NCBI RefSeq assembly: GCF_003185895.1
Contig: NZ_QHLY01000005.1
Coordinates: 767,476-831,475, forward strand
DNA: 64,000 nucleotides
Reading direction: 5' to 3'
Source of the DNA: Cryobacterium arcticum
GTDB lineage: Bacteria; Actinomycetota; Actinomycetes; Actinomycetales; Microbacteriaceae
Both the position numbers and the translations under genes were made by a program. Each line of letters starts with the position of its first letter. The first letter of the stretch is position 1. Below the pieces are notes generated by a model. That model searched no databases, had not been told where the DNA came from, and was given only the letters and a program-made list of their open reading frames with translations. This document shows positions 25,272-33,904 of the stretch, piece after piece.

Positions 25272-25332
25272 CGCGAGCCGTGAGAAAAGCCCCGAAAACC
25301 GGAGGTTTTCGGGGCTTTGCTCACAGCTCGCG
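25272..25332. terminator. Long palindrome / bidirectional terminator, copy 1
   Basis: AAAGCCCCGAAAAC (25286-25299) and GTTTTCGGGGCTTT (25305-25318) form a perfect stem; outer CGCGAGC..TGAG (25272-25284) pairs with CTCAC.GCTCGCG (25320-25332). It separates the oxidoreductase stop from the MATE start region. A relative lies at 29387-29446. Confidence 0.75.
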
Positions 25333-25348
25333 AGAGAGTGCGAGGGGG

Positions 25349-26278
25349 TTAGGGCAGCACGACCAGCTTGCCGCGGGCACCGTCGCTGAAGGCTTCGAAG
25401 GCCTCGGCCACGTCGGCCAGCGCGTAGCTGCCCTGAACTGTCACAGTGGTGCGGCCGGTGGCCAGGTTGTCGGCCAGGCGGGCCAGCACCTCGGGGGTCG
25501 GGTCGGCGAAGATCGGCACCACGGTGGCGTCGACCGCCGTGAGCTGCTCCGGGGAGGCGATCAGGGTGGAGACGAACCGGCCGCCGGAGCGGAGGGCCGG
25601 CAGCACGGTGGCGGCGTCGCCGGCGAAGTGCAGCACCACGTCGACGCCGTCGGCGTGCAGCTCGCGCACCGCTGCGGAGATGTTCTGGGTGTGGTCAACG
25701 ACCTCGGTGGCGCCGAGCAGCCGCACCTGCGCCACGCCCAGGGCGGTGCGGGCGGTGGCGATCACGGTCGCGCCGGCGGCGACGGCCAGCTGCACGGCCT
25801 GGTTGCCCACGCCGCCGGTGGCACCGACGACCAGCACGGTGCTTCCCTCGGTCAGCTCGGCGGCATCCACGGCAGCCTGGGCGGCGGTGCCGGCCAAGCC
25901 GAGGGCGGCGCCGCGGGCGAAGTCCACCTCGACGGGCAGCGTGGCGAGCCCGGACGCGGTGGGCACGGTCACGAACTCGCCGAACGACCCGTCGCCCAGG
26001 TGCGCCTTGGAGACCACGCCGAAGACCCGGTCGCCGACGGCGTAGTCGGTGACGCCCTCACCGAGCGCGTCCACGATGCCGGCGAAGTCCTTGCCGAGCA
26101 CCACGGGAAAACGGTGCTCGAGCGCATCCTTGAGGTAGCCGGCGGCCACCGCGAGATCGAAGCCGTTCACGGATGCGGCGTGCACCCGCACCCGCACCTC
26201 CCCGGCGGCCGGCTGGGGGGTGTCGATCTCGCTCAGCTCGAGAGCGGAGCCGAACTCTGGCAGTGTGATGACGCGCAT
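25349..26278 (-). CDS. NADP-dependent quinone-oxidoreductase-like protein (zinc-independent MDR)
   Basis: Cytosolic medium-chain dehydrogenase/reductase of 309 residues. The GroES-like N-terminal domain (E-V-R-V-R-V-H-A-A-S-V-N-G-F-D and V-V-L-G-K-D-F-A-G) is followed by a Rossmann domain with V-V-G-A-T-G-G-V-G-N-Q-A. Catalytic zinc ligands of alcohol dehydrogenases are absent, as in quinone or enone reductases. ATG 26278 has an AGGAG six bases upstream. The substrate is unknown. A long palindromic terminator follows it. Confidence 0.86.
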   Translation of the reverse strand: MRVITLPEFGSALELSEIDTPQPAAGEVRVRVHAASVNGFDLAVAAGYLKDALEHRFPVVLGKDFAGIVDALGEGVTDYAVGDRVFGVVSKAHLGDGSFGEFVTVPTASGLATLPVEVDFARGAALGLAGTAAQAAVDAAELTEGSTVLVVGATGGVGNQAVQLAVAAGATVIATARTALGVAQVRLLGATEVVDHTQNISAAVRELHADGVDVVLHFAGDAATVLPALRSGGRFVSTLIASPEQLTAVDATVVPIFADPTPEVLARLADNLATGRTTVTVQGSYALADVAEAFEAFSDGARGKLVVLP

Positions 26279-26423
26279 GGGAGTCTCCTGGGTCGGTTCA
26301 CGAGCGACCCGTTCGGAGCGCTGGTGCTGCCCATGCTCGCACGCCGCCGCATCCGCCCACCACGGCCGATAGTCCCACCCCGTCACATCCCCCACCACGC
26401 CACGGCGCGGTTAGGCTGGTGCG

Positions 26424-28388
26424 ATGACTGATCAGGTGACTGCATCCGGAATCGACCGCGACGAACTCGACCCGGGCGTGCGCCCACAGGACGACCTCTT
26501 CCGCCACGTGAACGGCAAGTGGATCGCCCGCACCGAGATCCCCAGCGACAAGGCACGCTGGGGCTCCTTCTACCTGCTGGCCGAAGAGGCCGAGAAGGCC
26601 GTGCAGGAGATCATCCTCGAGGCGCAGACCGCGCCGGAGGGCAGCGAGGAGCGCAAGTTCGGCGACATGTACGCCAGCTTCATGGACGAAGAGCGCATCG
26701 AACAACTCGGCGCCACCCCGCTGGCGGCCGACCTGGCCACCGTCGACGGCGTCAGCTCTGTTCCCGTCTTCCTGGCCACGCTCGGCCGCCTCGAGCGGGC
26801 CGGTGTCGCCGGCGTGTTCCAGCTCTACGTCGACAACGACCCGGGCAACCCCGAGCGCTACCTGGTCTTCGTGGAGCAGGCCGGCCTGGGTCTGCCCGAC
26901 GAGTCCTACTACCGCGACGAGAAGTTCGCCAGCGTGCGTGAGGCCTACCTGGCCTTCGTCGAGCGGATGTTCACCCTCGCCGGTTTCGTCGACGGCGGCG
27001 CCCGCGCCGCCCGGGTATTCGCGCTCGAAACCGCGCTGGCGAGCCACCACTGGGACAACGTGCGCACCCGCGACAGCGAGAAGACCTACAACCTCAAGAC
27101 CTGGGGCCAGCTGTCCGCGCTCGCCGCCGGCGCCGACCTCGACCTCTGGCTCGAGGGCCTGGACGCCCCCGCAGTGGCCTTCGAGGAGGTCGTGGTGCGC
27201 GAGCCCAGCTTCGTCACCGGCCTGGCCGAGATGCTCACCGAGGACCGGCTGGACGGCTGGCGGGACTGGCTGCGCTGGCAGGTCATCCGCTCGAGCGCCT
27301 CGTACCTGTCGAGCGATTTCGTCGAGGCCAACTTCGACTTCTACGGCCGCACCCTCACCGGTACGCCGCAGATGCGGGCCCGCTGGAAGCGCGGCGTCTC
27401 GTTGGTGGAGGGCTCGCTCGGCGAGGCCGTCGGCCGGATCTACGTTGAGCGGCACTTCTCGCCCGACGCCAAGACCAGCATGGACGTGCTCGTCGGCTAC
27501 CTCGTCGAGGCCTACCGGGCCAGCATCACCGGCCTGGACTGGATGACCGCCGAGACTCAGGCGCGCGCCCTGGAGAAGCTCGACAAGTTCACCCCCAAGA
27601 TCGGCTACCCGGTGAAGTGGCGCGACTACTCCTCACTCGAGATCGAACCGGGCGACCTGATCAAGAACGTGCGCGCCACGGGCGAGTTCGAGTTCCACCG
27701 GGAGCTCGGCAAGATCGGCAGCCCGCTGGACCGCGACGAGTGGTTTATGACCCCGCAGACCATCAACGCCTATTACAACCCCGGCTTCAACGAGATCGTC
27801 TTCCCGGCCGCGATCCTCCAGGTGCCGTTCTTCGACGTGAACCGCGACGCCGCCGCCAACTACGGCGCGATCGGTGCCGTCATCGGCCACGAGATCGGGC
27901 ACGGCTTCGACGACCAGGGCTCCAAGTACGACGGCGACGGCCGGCTCACCGACTGGTGGACCGAAGCCGACCGGGCCGCGTTCGAGCAGCGCACCGCGTC
28001 ACTGATCGAGCAGTACGACGCCCTCGCCCCGGCGCAGGTTCCGGACCACCACGTGAACGGCGCGCTCACCATCGGTGAGAACATCGGCGACCTCGGCGGC
28101 CTGTCCATCGCCTGGAAGGCCTACCTGCTCTCCCTCGAGGGTGCGGAACCGCCGGTGATCGACGGCCTCACCGGGGCCCAGCGCTTCTTCCTCTCCTGGG
28201 CCCAGGCCTGGCAGATGAAGCTGCGCGACGAAGAGGCCATCCGCCTGCTCGCGATCGACCCGCATTCGCCCAACGAGTTCCGCTGCAACCAGATCGTGCG
28301 CAACATCGACGCCTACTATGAGGCCTTCGGCGTGACCGAAACGGATGCCGCCTGGCTCGCTCCTGAGAAGCGCGTGACGATCTGGTAG
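26424..28388 (+). CDS. M13-family zinc metallopeptidase (PepO/neprilysin-like)
   Basis: The 654-residue product has the M13 N-terminal region (D-D-L-F-R-H-V-N-G-K-W) and a C-terminal peptidase domain with the zinc motif H-E-I-G-H at residues 489-493, third ligand Glu552 and catalytic-support Asp556 in E-N-I-G-D-L-G-G, and the closing C-N-Q-x-V-R-N. It has no signal peptide, so like other actinobacterial M13 enzymes it is probably cytosolic and cleaves short peptides. Length is normal for the family. It stands alone, divergent from the oxidoreductase. Confidence 0.94.
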   Translation: MTDQVTASGIDRDELDPGVRPQDDLFRHVNGKWIARTEIPSDKARWGSFYLLAEEAEKAVQEIILEAQTAPEGSEERKFGDMYASFMDEERIEQLGATPLAADLATVDGVSSVPVFLATLGRLERAGVAGVFQLYVDNDPGNPERYLVFVEQAGLGLPDESYYRDEKFASVREAYLAFVERMFTLAGFVDGGARAARVFALETALASHHWDNVRTRDSEKTYNLKTWGQLSALAAGADLDLWLEGLDAPAVAFEEVVVREPSFVTGLAEMLTEDRLDGWRDWLRWQVIRSSASYLSSDFVEANFDFYGRTLTGTPQMRARWKRGVSLVEGSLGEAVGRIYVERHFSPDAKTSMDVLVGYLVEAYRASITGLDWMTAETQARALEKLDKFTPKIGYPVKWRDYSSLEIEPGDLIKNVRATGEFEFHRELGKIGSPLDRDEWFMTPQTINAYYNPGFNEIVFPAAILQVPFFDVNRDAAANYGAIGAVIGHEIGHGFDDQGSKYDGDGRLTDWWTEADRAAFEQRTASLIEQYDALAPAQVPDHHVNGALTIGENIGDLGGLSIAWKAYLLSLEGAEPPVIDGLTGAQRFFLSWAQAWQMKLRDEEAIRLLAIDPHSPNEFRCNQIVRNIDAYYEAFGVTETDAAWLAPEKRVTIW

Positions 28389-28469
28389 CGTTCGGGGTCG
28401 CTCTCCTCCCGGTGGGTTATGGTGTTTCCGAGGGCCCAATGGCACCCAGAAGTAGAGGACGAAATCCAC

Positions 28470-29378
28470 GTGGTCGCGCCAGCGCAGGAATCTGAACGAC
28501 GTTCCCGGCACGCGGTCGAGAATCGCGGAAAACACCGGGAATCCTCCGTTCCGTCAACCTTCGAGCGCGGCTTCCAATCGCTCGGCGAGATCGCCATGGG
28601 CGGCGCGCAGGTGTCGGCTCGGGCCACCGATCTGGCCACCGGCCGGGTGCTGTTCTCGGTCGACGACCACGTGGTGATGCCCACCGCCGGCGTCGGCACC
28701 GTGCTGCTACTGATCGAGGTGGCCTCGCGGCTGCGCGACGCGGACTTCGGCGCCTACACGATCCTCGACCGTACGGTGCGGGACTCGGTTTCGGGCTCCG
28801 GGATCTGGCAGCACCTGCAGGCGCCGTCGCTGCCGGTGGCCGACCTCGCAGCCTTGGTGGGCGCGACCAACGACAACCTCGCCACCAACGTGCTGCTGCG
28901 CGCTGTGGGCCTGGAGGCGGTGCGCCGCCGCACCGAGGAACTCGGCCTGGCCGGCACCGGACTGCTCGACCTGGTGCGCGACACCCGCGGCCCCGACGAC
29001 GCACCGAACCTGTCGGTGGGCAGCGCCCGCGAACTCACCTGGCTGTTCACCGCGCTGGCCCGCGGCGAGATCCTCGACGACGAGGCCAGCGAAAAGGTGC
29101 TCGGCTGGCTGTCGCTCGGCTCCGACCTGTCGATGGTGGCCAGCGCCTTCGGTTTCTCCCCGCACGCACACCGGGAGCCCTCGCACGGCGTGCTGCTGGT
29201 GAACAAGACCGGCACCGACAACGGCGTGCGCAGCGAGGTGGGCGTGCTCCGCGGGCCGCGGGCCGGCGTCGCCTACGCCGTCTCGATCTTCTTCGACGAC
29301 CACTCGCTGTCCTCCCGCCTCGCGGTGCTCGACGCCATGCGCTCGGTCGGTCTCGACCTCCTCGAATACGTGCACTGA
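28470..29378 (+). CDS. Serine-hydrolase (class A beta-lactamase-fold) protein lacking catalytic Ser/Lys
   Basis: The 302-residue product (GTG 28470, AGAGGA about 10 nt upstream) matches the penicillin-binding/class A fold: a V-M-P-T-A helix start, an S-D-N-like T-N-D-N-L-A-T-N segment and a K-T-G motif (V-N-K-T-G-T-D-N-G). Where the S-x-x-K nucleophile motif should be it reads G74-V-G-T77, so both catalytic Ser and Lys are missing. There is no signal peptide. It may be a non-enzymatic binding protein or a decayed hydrolase; the reading frame is intact and otherwise well conserved, favouring the former. A palindrome-type terminator follows. Confidence 0.7.
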   Translation: MVAPAQESERRSRHAVENRGKHRESSVPSTFERGFQSLGEIAMGGAQVSARATDLATGRVLFSVDDHVVMPTAGVGTVLLLIEVASRLRDADFGAYTILDRTVRDSVSGSGIWQHLQAPSLPVADLAALVGATNDNLATNVLLRAVGLEAVRRRTEELGLAGTGLLDLVRDTRGPDDAPNLSVGSARELTWLFTALARGEILDDEASEKVLGWLSLGSDLSMVASAFGFSPHAHREPSHGVLLVNKTGTDNGVRSEVGVLRGPRAGVAYAVSIFFDDHSLSSRLAVLDAMRSVGLDLLEYVH

Positions 29379-29386
29379 CCCCTTAC

Positions 29387-29446
29387 GCGAACCGTGACCT
29401 AAGCCCCGAAAACTTCGAGTTTTTGGGGCTTTTCTCACAGCTCGCG
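29387..29446. terminator. Palindrome / terminator, copy 2
   Basis: AAGCCCCGAAAAC (29401-29413) pairs with GTTTTTGGGGCTT (29419-29431), followed by TT. The flanks GCGA.CCGTGA and CTCACAGCTCGCG match the element at 25272-25332. It ends the serine-hydrolase-like gene. Confidence 0.75.
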
Positions 29447-29480
29447 GGCTCGGCAGTCCGCCCACGGGTAGTCTCGTCGC

Positions 29481-30974
29481 ATGAGCGATGCGACCACCGC
29501 GCTGAGCGTGGAGCTGAACGGGATCAACTCGATCGACCAGAGCGAGCACAGGGGGCATCCGCGCGATCTGTTCTGGCCGTGGTTCGCCGCCAACGTGTCG
29601 GTGCTCGGGGTGAGTTACGGCTCGTTCCTGCTCGGATTCGGCATCTCGTTCTGGCAGGCCACCATCGTGGGCCTGGTCGGCATCGTGGTGTCGTTCCTGT
29701 TCTGCGGCTTCATCGCCCTGGCCGGCAAGCGCGGGCACGCCCCCACCATGACCCTCAGCCGCGCCGCCTTCGGCGTCAACGGTAACCGGGTGCCCTCCGC
29801 GCTGTCGTGGCTGCTCACCGTGGGCTGGGAAACGGTACTGGCCTCGCTGGCGGTGCTTGCCACCGCCACGGTGCTCGGCGAACTCGGTTGGGAAGGCGGC
29901 GACACCACCAAGGTGGTCGCGCTGATCGTGGTGGCCGCGCTGATCGTGATCGGCGGCGTGCTGGGCTTCGACTTCATCATGAAACTGCAGAAGTGGATCA
30001 CCATCGTCACCGGGGTGCTCACCGTGGTCTACATCGTGCTCACCTTCGGCCAGATCGACGGCGCTGCCCTCGCGGCCATCCCAGCCGGGTCGACCCCGCA
30101 GGTGATCGGCGCGCTGGTCTTCATGATGACCGGCTTCGGCCTGGGCTGGGTGAACGCGGCCGCCGACTACTCCCGCTACCTGCCCCGCACGGCCTCGAGC
30201 GCCGGCGTGGTGGGCTGGACCACCTTCGGCGCTTCCCTGGCCCCGCTCATCCTGCTGCTCTTCGGGCTGCTCCTGGCCGGGTCGTCACCCGAACTCAGCG
30301 CGGCCATCGCGATCGACCCGATCGGCGCGCTCACCACCATCCTGCCGGTGTGGTTCCTCATTCCGTTCGCGCTCACCGCCGTGCTCGGCCTGGTCGGCGG
30401 CGCCGTGCTCGACATCTATTCCTCGGGCCTGGCGCTGCTCAGCACCGGCATCAAGGTGCCGCGTCCGGTCGCCGCGGGCATCGACGGCGTCATCATGGTG
30501 CTCGGCTCGGTCTATGTGGTCTTCTTCGCCGCCGATTTCCTCGGCCCGTTCCAGGGCTTCCTGATCACCCTGGGCGTGCCGGTGGCCGCCTGGTGCGGCA
30601 TCTTCATGGCTGACGTGCTGCTGCGCCGCAAGGGCTACGCCGCCCGGGACCTGTTCGACCCCGCCGGCCGCTACGGCAACGTGAGGGTTCTGGCCATCGT
30701 GCTCATCGCGCTCGGGGCGGTGGTGGGCTGGGGCATGGTCACCAATGGCTTCGCCGAGTGGCTGGCCTGGCAGGGCTACCTGCTCGAACCGTTCGGGCTC
30801 GGCGGTCGCGAGGGCGACTGGGCCTTCGCCAACCTCGGCGTGCTCGTGGCGCTCGTGATCGGTTTCGGCGGCACCCTGCTGTTCGGCCGCGGCGCCATCC
30901 GCCGCCAGGAGGCCCTGCCCCTCGCCGCCGGCGACCACCTCACCGACGCGCAGGATGCGGCGGCACAGGTATGA
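29481..30974 (+). CDS. NCS1-family cytosine/purine-type permease
   Basis: Membrane importer of 497 residues with 12 predicted transmembrane segments. NCS1 features include the early W-P-W-F-A-A-N-V-S-V-L-G, the G-H-A-P-T-M-T-L-S-R-A-A-F-G-V-N-G-N loop and N-A-A-A-D-Y-S-R-Y-L-P. The family carries nucleobases, allantoin, hydantoins or related compounds. It is the first gene of a tight four-gene operon with a cysteine hydrolase, an ADP-ribosylglycohydrolase and a PfkB kinase, which points to import of a nucleoside or base-like compound. Confidence 0.9.
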   Translation: MSDATTALSVELNGINSIDQSEHRGHPRDLFWPWFAANVSVLGVSYGSFLLGFGISFWQATIVGLVGIVVSFLFCGFIALAGKRGHAPTMTLSRAAFGVNGNRVPSALSWLLTVGWETVLASLAVLATATVLGELGWEGGDTTKVVALIVVAALIVIGGVLGFDFIMKLQKWITIVTGVLTVVYIVLTFGQIDGAALAAIPAGSTPQVIGALVFMMTGFGLGWVNAAADYSRYLPRTASSAGVVGWTTFGASLAPLILLLFGLLLAGSSPELSAAIAIDPIGALTTILPVWFLIPFALTAVLGLVGGAVLDIYSSGLALLSTGIKVPRPVAAGIDGVIMVLGSVYVVFFAADFLGPFQGFLITLGVPVAAWCGIFMADVLLRRKGYAARDLFDPAGRYGNVRVLAIVLIALGAVVGWGMVTNGFAEWLAWQGYLLEPFGLGGREGDWAFANLGVLVALVIGFGGTLLFGRGAIRRQEALPLAAGDHLTDAQDAAAQV

Positions 30975-31531
30975 CCCCCGGCTCCTGGCTCGTGCTGATC
31001 GACCTGCAACGTATCTTCGGCGAGCCGGCCAGCCCGTGGTTCACGCCGCGTTTCGACGAGGCCGAGGCCTCAGCGGTGCGCCTGCGCCAGCTCTTCCCCG
31101 GCCGCACTGCGCTCACGCGGTTCCTCGCGCCGGAGACCCCGGCGGGCGCCTGGGTGCCCTATTACGAGCAGTGGCCGTTCGCCCTCGACCCCGCCAACGC
31201 GGCCCTCTACGACCTGGTGCCGGCTCTACCGCCCGGCGACGCCGTGCTCATCGACCGACCCACCTTCGGCAAGTGGGATGCGGCCACCCGCGCCGCCCTC
31301 GGTGACACCACCGACATCGTGCTGGCCGGCGTATCCACCGACTGCTGCGTGCTGTCGACCGCGCTCGCCGCGAGTGACGACGGCGTGCGGGTGCGGGTCG
31401 TCGCGGATGCCTGTGCCGGACTCAGCGATACCGACCACCAGCGCGCCCTCGACGCGATGACGCTCTATGCCCCGCTGATCGAGATCACTTCGATGGCCGA
31501 GATCCTGGCCGAGCGCGGGCTCAGCCGGTGA
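30971..31531 (+). CDS. Isochorismatase-family cysteine hydrolase
   Basis: Cytosolic hydrolase of 186 residues of the isochorismatase/nicotinamidase fold. The catalytic triad is visible: Asp11 in L-I-D-L-Q, Lys101 in F-G-K-W and Cys126 in G-V-S-T-D-C-C-V-L-S-T-A. It would hydrolyse an amide or vinyl ether in a small molecule; nicotinamide, ureide or carbamoyl compounds are all possible. The ATG overlaps the permease stop (ATGA), and the next gene's GTG overlaps its own stop, so the three are translationally coupled. Confidence 0.87.
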   Translation: MTPGSWLVLIDLQRIFGEPASPWFTPRFDEAEASAVRLRQLFPGRTALTRFLAPETPAGAWVPYYEQWPFALDPANAALYDLVPALPPGDAVLIDRPTFGKWDAATRAALGDTTDIVLAGVSTDCCVLSTALAASDDGVRVRVVADACAGLSDTDHQRALDAMTLYAPLIEITSMAEILAERGLSR

Positions 31532-32544
31532 CAGCGGCCGGTGTCCTCGACCGAGCCGTCGGCGCTCTCACCGGCCTCGCCATCGGTGACGCGCTGGGCA
31601 TGCCCAGCCAGATGATGTCCCGTCCTGAGGTGCTGCAGCGGTTCGGCCCGGGCGGCCTGGCCGGGTTCGAACCGGCCGCAGACGACCATCCGCTCGCCGC
31701 CGGGATGCCGGCCGGTTCGGTGACCGACGACACCGAGCAGGCCCTGCTGCTGGCCGGGCTGTTGCTGGCGGGAGCCGGGCACGTCGACACCGCGGACTAT
31801 GCCAGGACGCTGCTCGACTGGGAGGCCGGCATGCGGGCCAAGGGCTCACTCGACCTCCTCGGCCCCTCCACCCGCGGCGCGCTCGCCCGGGTGCTGGCGG
31901 GGGAGTCCACCGCGGAGTCCGGCCGGTTCGGGGTGACCAACGGTGCCGCGATGCGGGTGGCCCCGGTGGGAATCCTGCTGCCCGCCGATGACCTGCCGGC
32001 GCTGGTCGACCGGGTGGTGGAGACCGCATTGGCCACCCACAACACCGGGGTCGCCATCGCGGGGGCCGCCGCTGTGGCCGCGGCGGTGAGCGCCGCCGTC
32101 GACGGCGCCGGCATCGTCGAGGCCACGGAGGTGGCGATCGAGGCCGCGAGGCTGGGCGCGAAACGTGGTTATTGGGTCGCGGCCGGGCAGGTGGCCCCGC
32201 GCATCCGCTGGGCCGTCGGCCTGATGGAAACCAGCCGGCCGCAGGAATCTCTCGACCTGGTCTACCGACTCGTGGGCACCAGCCTGGCCAGCCAGGAGTC
32301 GGTGCCCGCCGCGTTCGCCGTGCTCGCCCTCTACCCGGATGACCCGTGGCGGGCGTGCCTGGCGGCCGCGTCCCTCGGCGGCGACAGCGACACCATCGCC
32401 GCCATGGCCGGGGCGATCGGCGGCGCCGCGCATGGCGGCGGCGGGTTCCCCGCGAGCGCGGTCGAGACGGTCAGCCGGGTCAACCACCTCGACCTGCCTG
32501 CCGTCGCGGCCGGGCTGCTGGCGCTTCGCCGCCCGGTGGGATGA
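31528..32544 (+). CDS. ADP-ribosylglycohydrolase-family protein
   Basis: The 338-residue all-helical protein has the di-metal signatures of this family: G-D-A-L-G-M-P (residues 20-26), T66-D67-D68-T69 and G-G-D-S-D-T at 284-289. The family removes ADP-ribose from proteins or cleaves N-glycosidic ribose bonds in small molecules. In this operon (permease, hydrolase, PfkB kinase) a small-molecule ribosyl hydrolase is more likely than protein de-ADP-ribosylation, as proposed for E. coli YegU. Start GTG 31528 overlaps the previous stop. Confidence 0.87.
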   Translation: MTAAGVLDRAVGALTGLAIGDALGMPSQMMSRPEVLQRFGPGGLAGFEPAADDHPLAAGMPAGSVTDDTEQALLLAGLLLAGAGHVDTADYARTLLDWEAGMRAKGSLDLLGPSTRGALARVLAGESTAESGRFGVTNGAAMRVAPVGILLPADDLPALVDRVVETALATHNTGVAIAGAAAVAAAVSAAVDGAGIVEATEVAIEAARLGAKRGYWVAAGQVAPRIRWAVGLMETSRPQESLDLVYRLVGTSLASQESVPAAFAVLALYPDDPWRACLAAASLGGDSDTIAAMAGAIGGAAHGGGGFPASAVETVSRVNHLDLPAVAAGLLALRRPVG

Positions 32545-32551
32545 ACCCGGC

Positions 32552-33481
32552 ATGACCGACGCGCCCCGCCCGATCGACCGCCTGGTGAGCTTCGGCACCG
32601 TCGTCGTGGACGTGCTCTCCTTCGTGTCGAACCTGCCGGAGCGCGGCGGTGACGTCTTCGCCAGCGGCGGCACCCTCAAGGCCGGCGGCGGCTTCATCGC
32701 CATGGCGGCTGCCCGGCGCGAAGGCCTGCCCACCGTGCACGCCGGCACCACCGGCACCGGGCCGTTCGGCGACCTGGCCAGGGCCCGGCTCGCGGCCGCG
32801 GGCATCCAGACCGTACTGGCCGCGCTGCCGGGCATGGACACCGGCCTCTGCCTGGTGCTCGTCGAACCCTCCGGTGAGCGCACCTTCGTCACCCTGCCCG
32901 GTGCTGAGGGGCAGTTCGAGCCCGCCCTGCTCGGCCAGGTGCCGCTGCGGACCACGGATGCGGTCTACCTCTCCGGCTACGGCCTGGTGCATCCGGTCAC
33001 CCGCCGGGCCATCCTCGCCGCTCTCACGGAGCTGCCCGGCCCGGCCACGCTCGTCGTCGACCCAGGCCCGCTCGGGCACGATCTCGACCCGTCGCACCTC
33101 GCGGCATTGTTCACCCGGGCGGACTGGTTCAGCTGCAACGCCCGCGAGGCCACCCTGCTCACCGGGCATACCAGAGCGGTCGAAGCGGCTGCCGCGCTCG
33201 CCGTGCGCCTCGACCCTGACGGTGTGCGCGGGAGCGGGCAGACGCCCAGGCCGGGCTACGCGGTCGTGCGGGTCGGCGCCGAGGGCTGCATCCTCGCGGT
33301 GACCGGGCGCCCACCGGTGCGGGTTGCCGCGATTCCCGCCACCGTGCCGTCGACGAATGGGGCCGGTGATGCTCACACCGGCGCACTGATCGCCGCACTC
33401 TCGGCCGGGCGTCACCCGATGGCGGCTCTCCGGTATGCGAACGGCGCCGCGCTCAGCTTTCTCCGCCCCTCACACCCGTGA
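32552..33481 (+). CDS. PfkB-family carbohydrate kinase
   Basis: Ribokinase-fold kinase of 309 residues, with the N-terminal G-G-x-x-x-x-G-G-G type segment (L-K-A-G-G-G-F-I-A-M-A) and the C-terminal catalytic motif N-G-A-G-D-A-H (Asp273 as base). It would phosphorylate a sugar or nucleoside freed by the upstream glycohydrolase. It starts 7 bp after that gene. The set resembles E. coli yegT-yegU-yegV in content (transporter, ADP-ribosylglycohydrolase homolog, PfkB kinase), with an added cysteine hydrolase. The C-terminus ends shortly after F-L-R-P, slightly short for the family. Confidence 0.87.
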   Translation: MTDAPRPIDRLVSFGTVVVDVLSFVSNLPERGGDVFASGGTLKAGGGFIAMAAARREGLPTVHAGTTGTGPFGDLARARLAAAGIQTVLAALPGMDTGLCLVLVEPSGERTFVTLPGAEGQFEPALLGQVPLRTTDAVYLSGYGLVHPVTRRAILAALTELPGPATLVVDPGPLGHDLDPSHLAALFTRADWFSCNAREATLLTGHTRAVEAAAALAVRLDPDGVRGSGQTPRPGYAVVRVGAEGCILAVTGRPPVRVAAIPATVPSTNGAGDAHTGALIAALSAGRHPMAALRYANGAALSFLRPSHP

Positions 33482-33588
33482 CCTGGTCCATCGACGGATT
33501 TCATGACGAAACCCGGGCGGGAAACGTCATAGAGATGGACAGCTGGGCGCGCTCGCACAGGCGGGCGTCCTGACAACGGAGGCACACC

Positions 33589-33894
33589 ATCGGCAAGCTC
33601 ATCTACGACGGCATCGAAGTCGAATTCGAAGACCGTGCGCTCGTTCACCTGCAGATCGTCATCGGGTCGAAGCTTCGCCGGGGCGAGAGTTTCTTCCTCT
33701 CCTGGAACGACTCGCCGGCGATCGGCGACGGCCGCTCCAGCGTGTGGCTGCACAACAGCATCCCGCTGTACTTCAAGTACTACGGCGGCAAGACCCCGAG
33801 CCTCAATCGCGCGTGGATCGAGGTGCTCACGGCATCGGCGAACAGCGGCCAGGGCCTGTTGTTGAGCAGTGAGCCGGCCGCACCCGCCGGCTGA
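33589..33894 (+). CDS. DUF7882-type small protein with apparent ATC (AUC) start
   Basis: A 101-residue frame starting I/M-G-K-L-I-Y-D-G and continuing L-Q-I-V-I-G-S-K-L-R-R-G-E-S-F-F-L-S-W, S-S-V-W-L-H, L-Y-F-K-Y-Y-G-G-K and N-S-G-Q-G-L. This is the pattern of the short Microbacteriaceae proteins often labelled as ATP-dependent DNA ligase-like (DUF7882), which begin M-G-K-L-I-Y. Here the first codon is ATC, placed 6 nt after CGGAGG. An in-frame TGA lies at 33571-33573, and no ATG, GTG or TTG occurs in the first 50 codons. Either AUC is used or the start has mutated. Function unknown. Confidence 0.68.
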   Translation: MGKLIYDGIEVEFEDRALVHLQIVIGSKLRRGESFFLSWNDSPAIGDGRSSVWLHNSIPLYFKYYGGKTPSLNRAWIEVLTASANSGQGLLLSSEPAAPAG

Positions 33895-33904
33895 GCCGTC
33901 GCGG

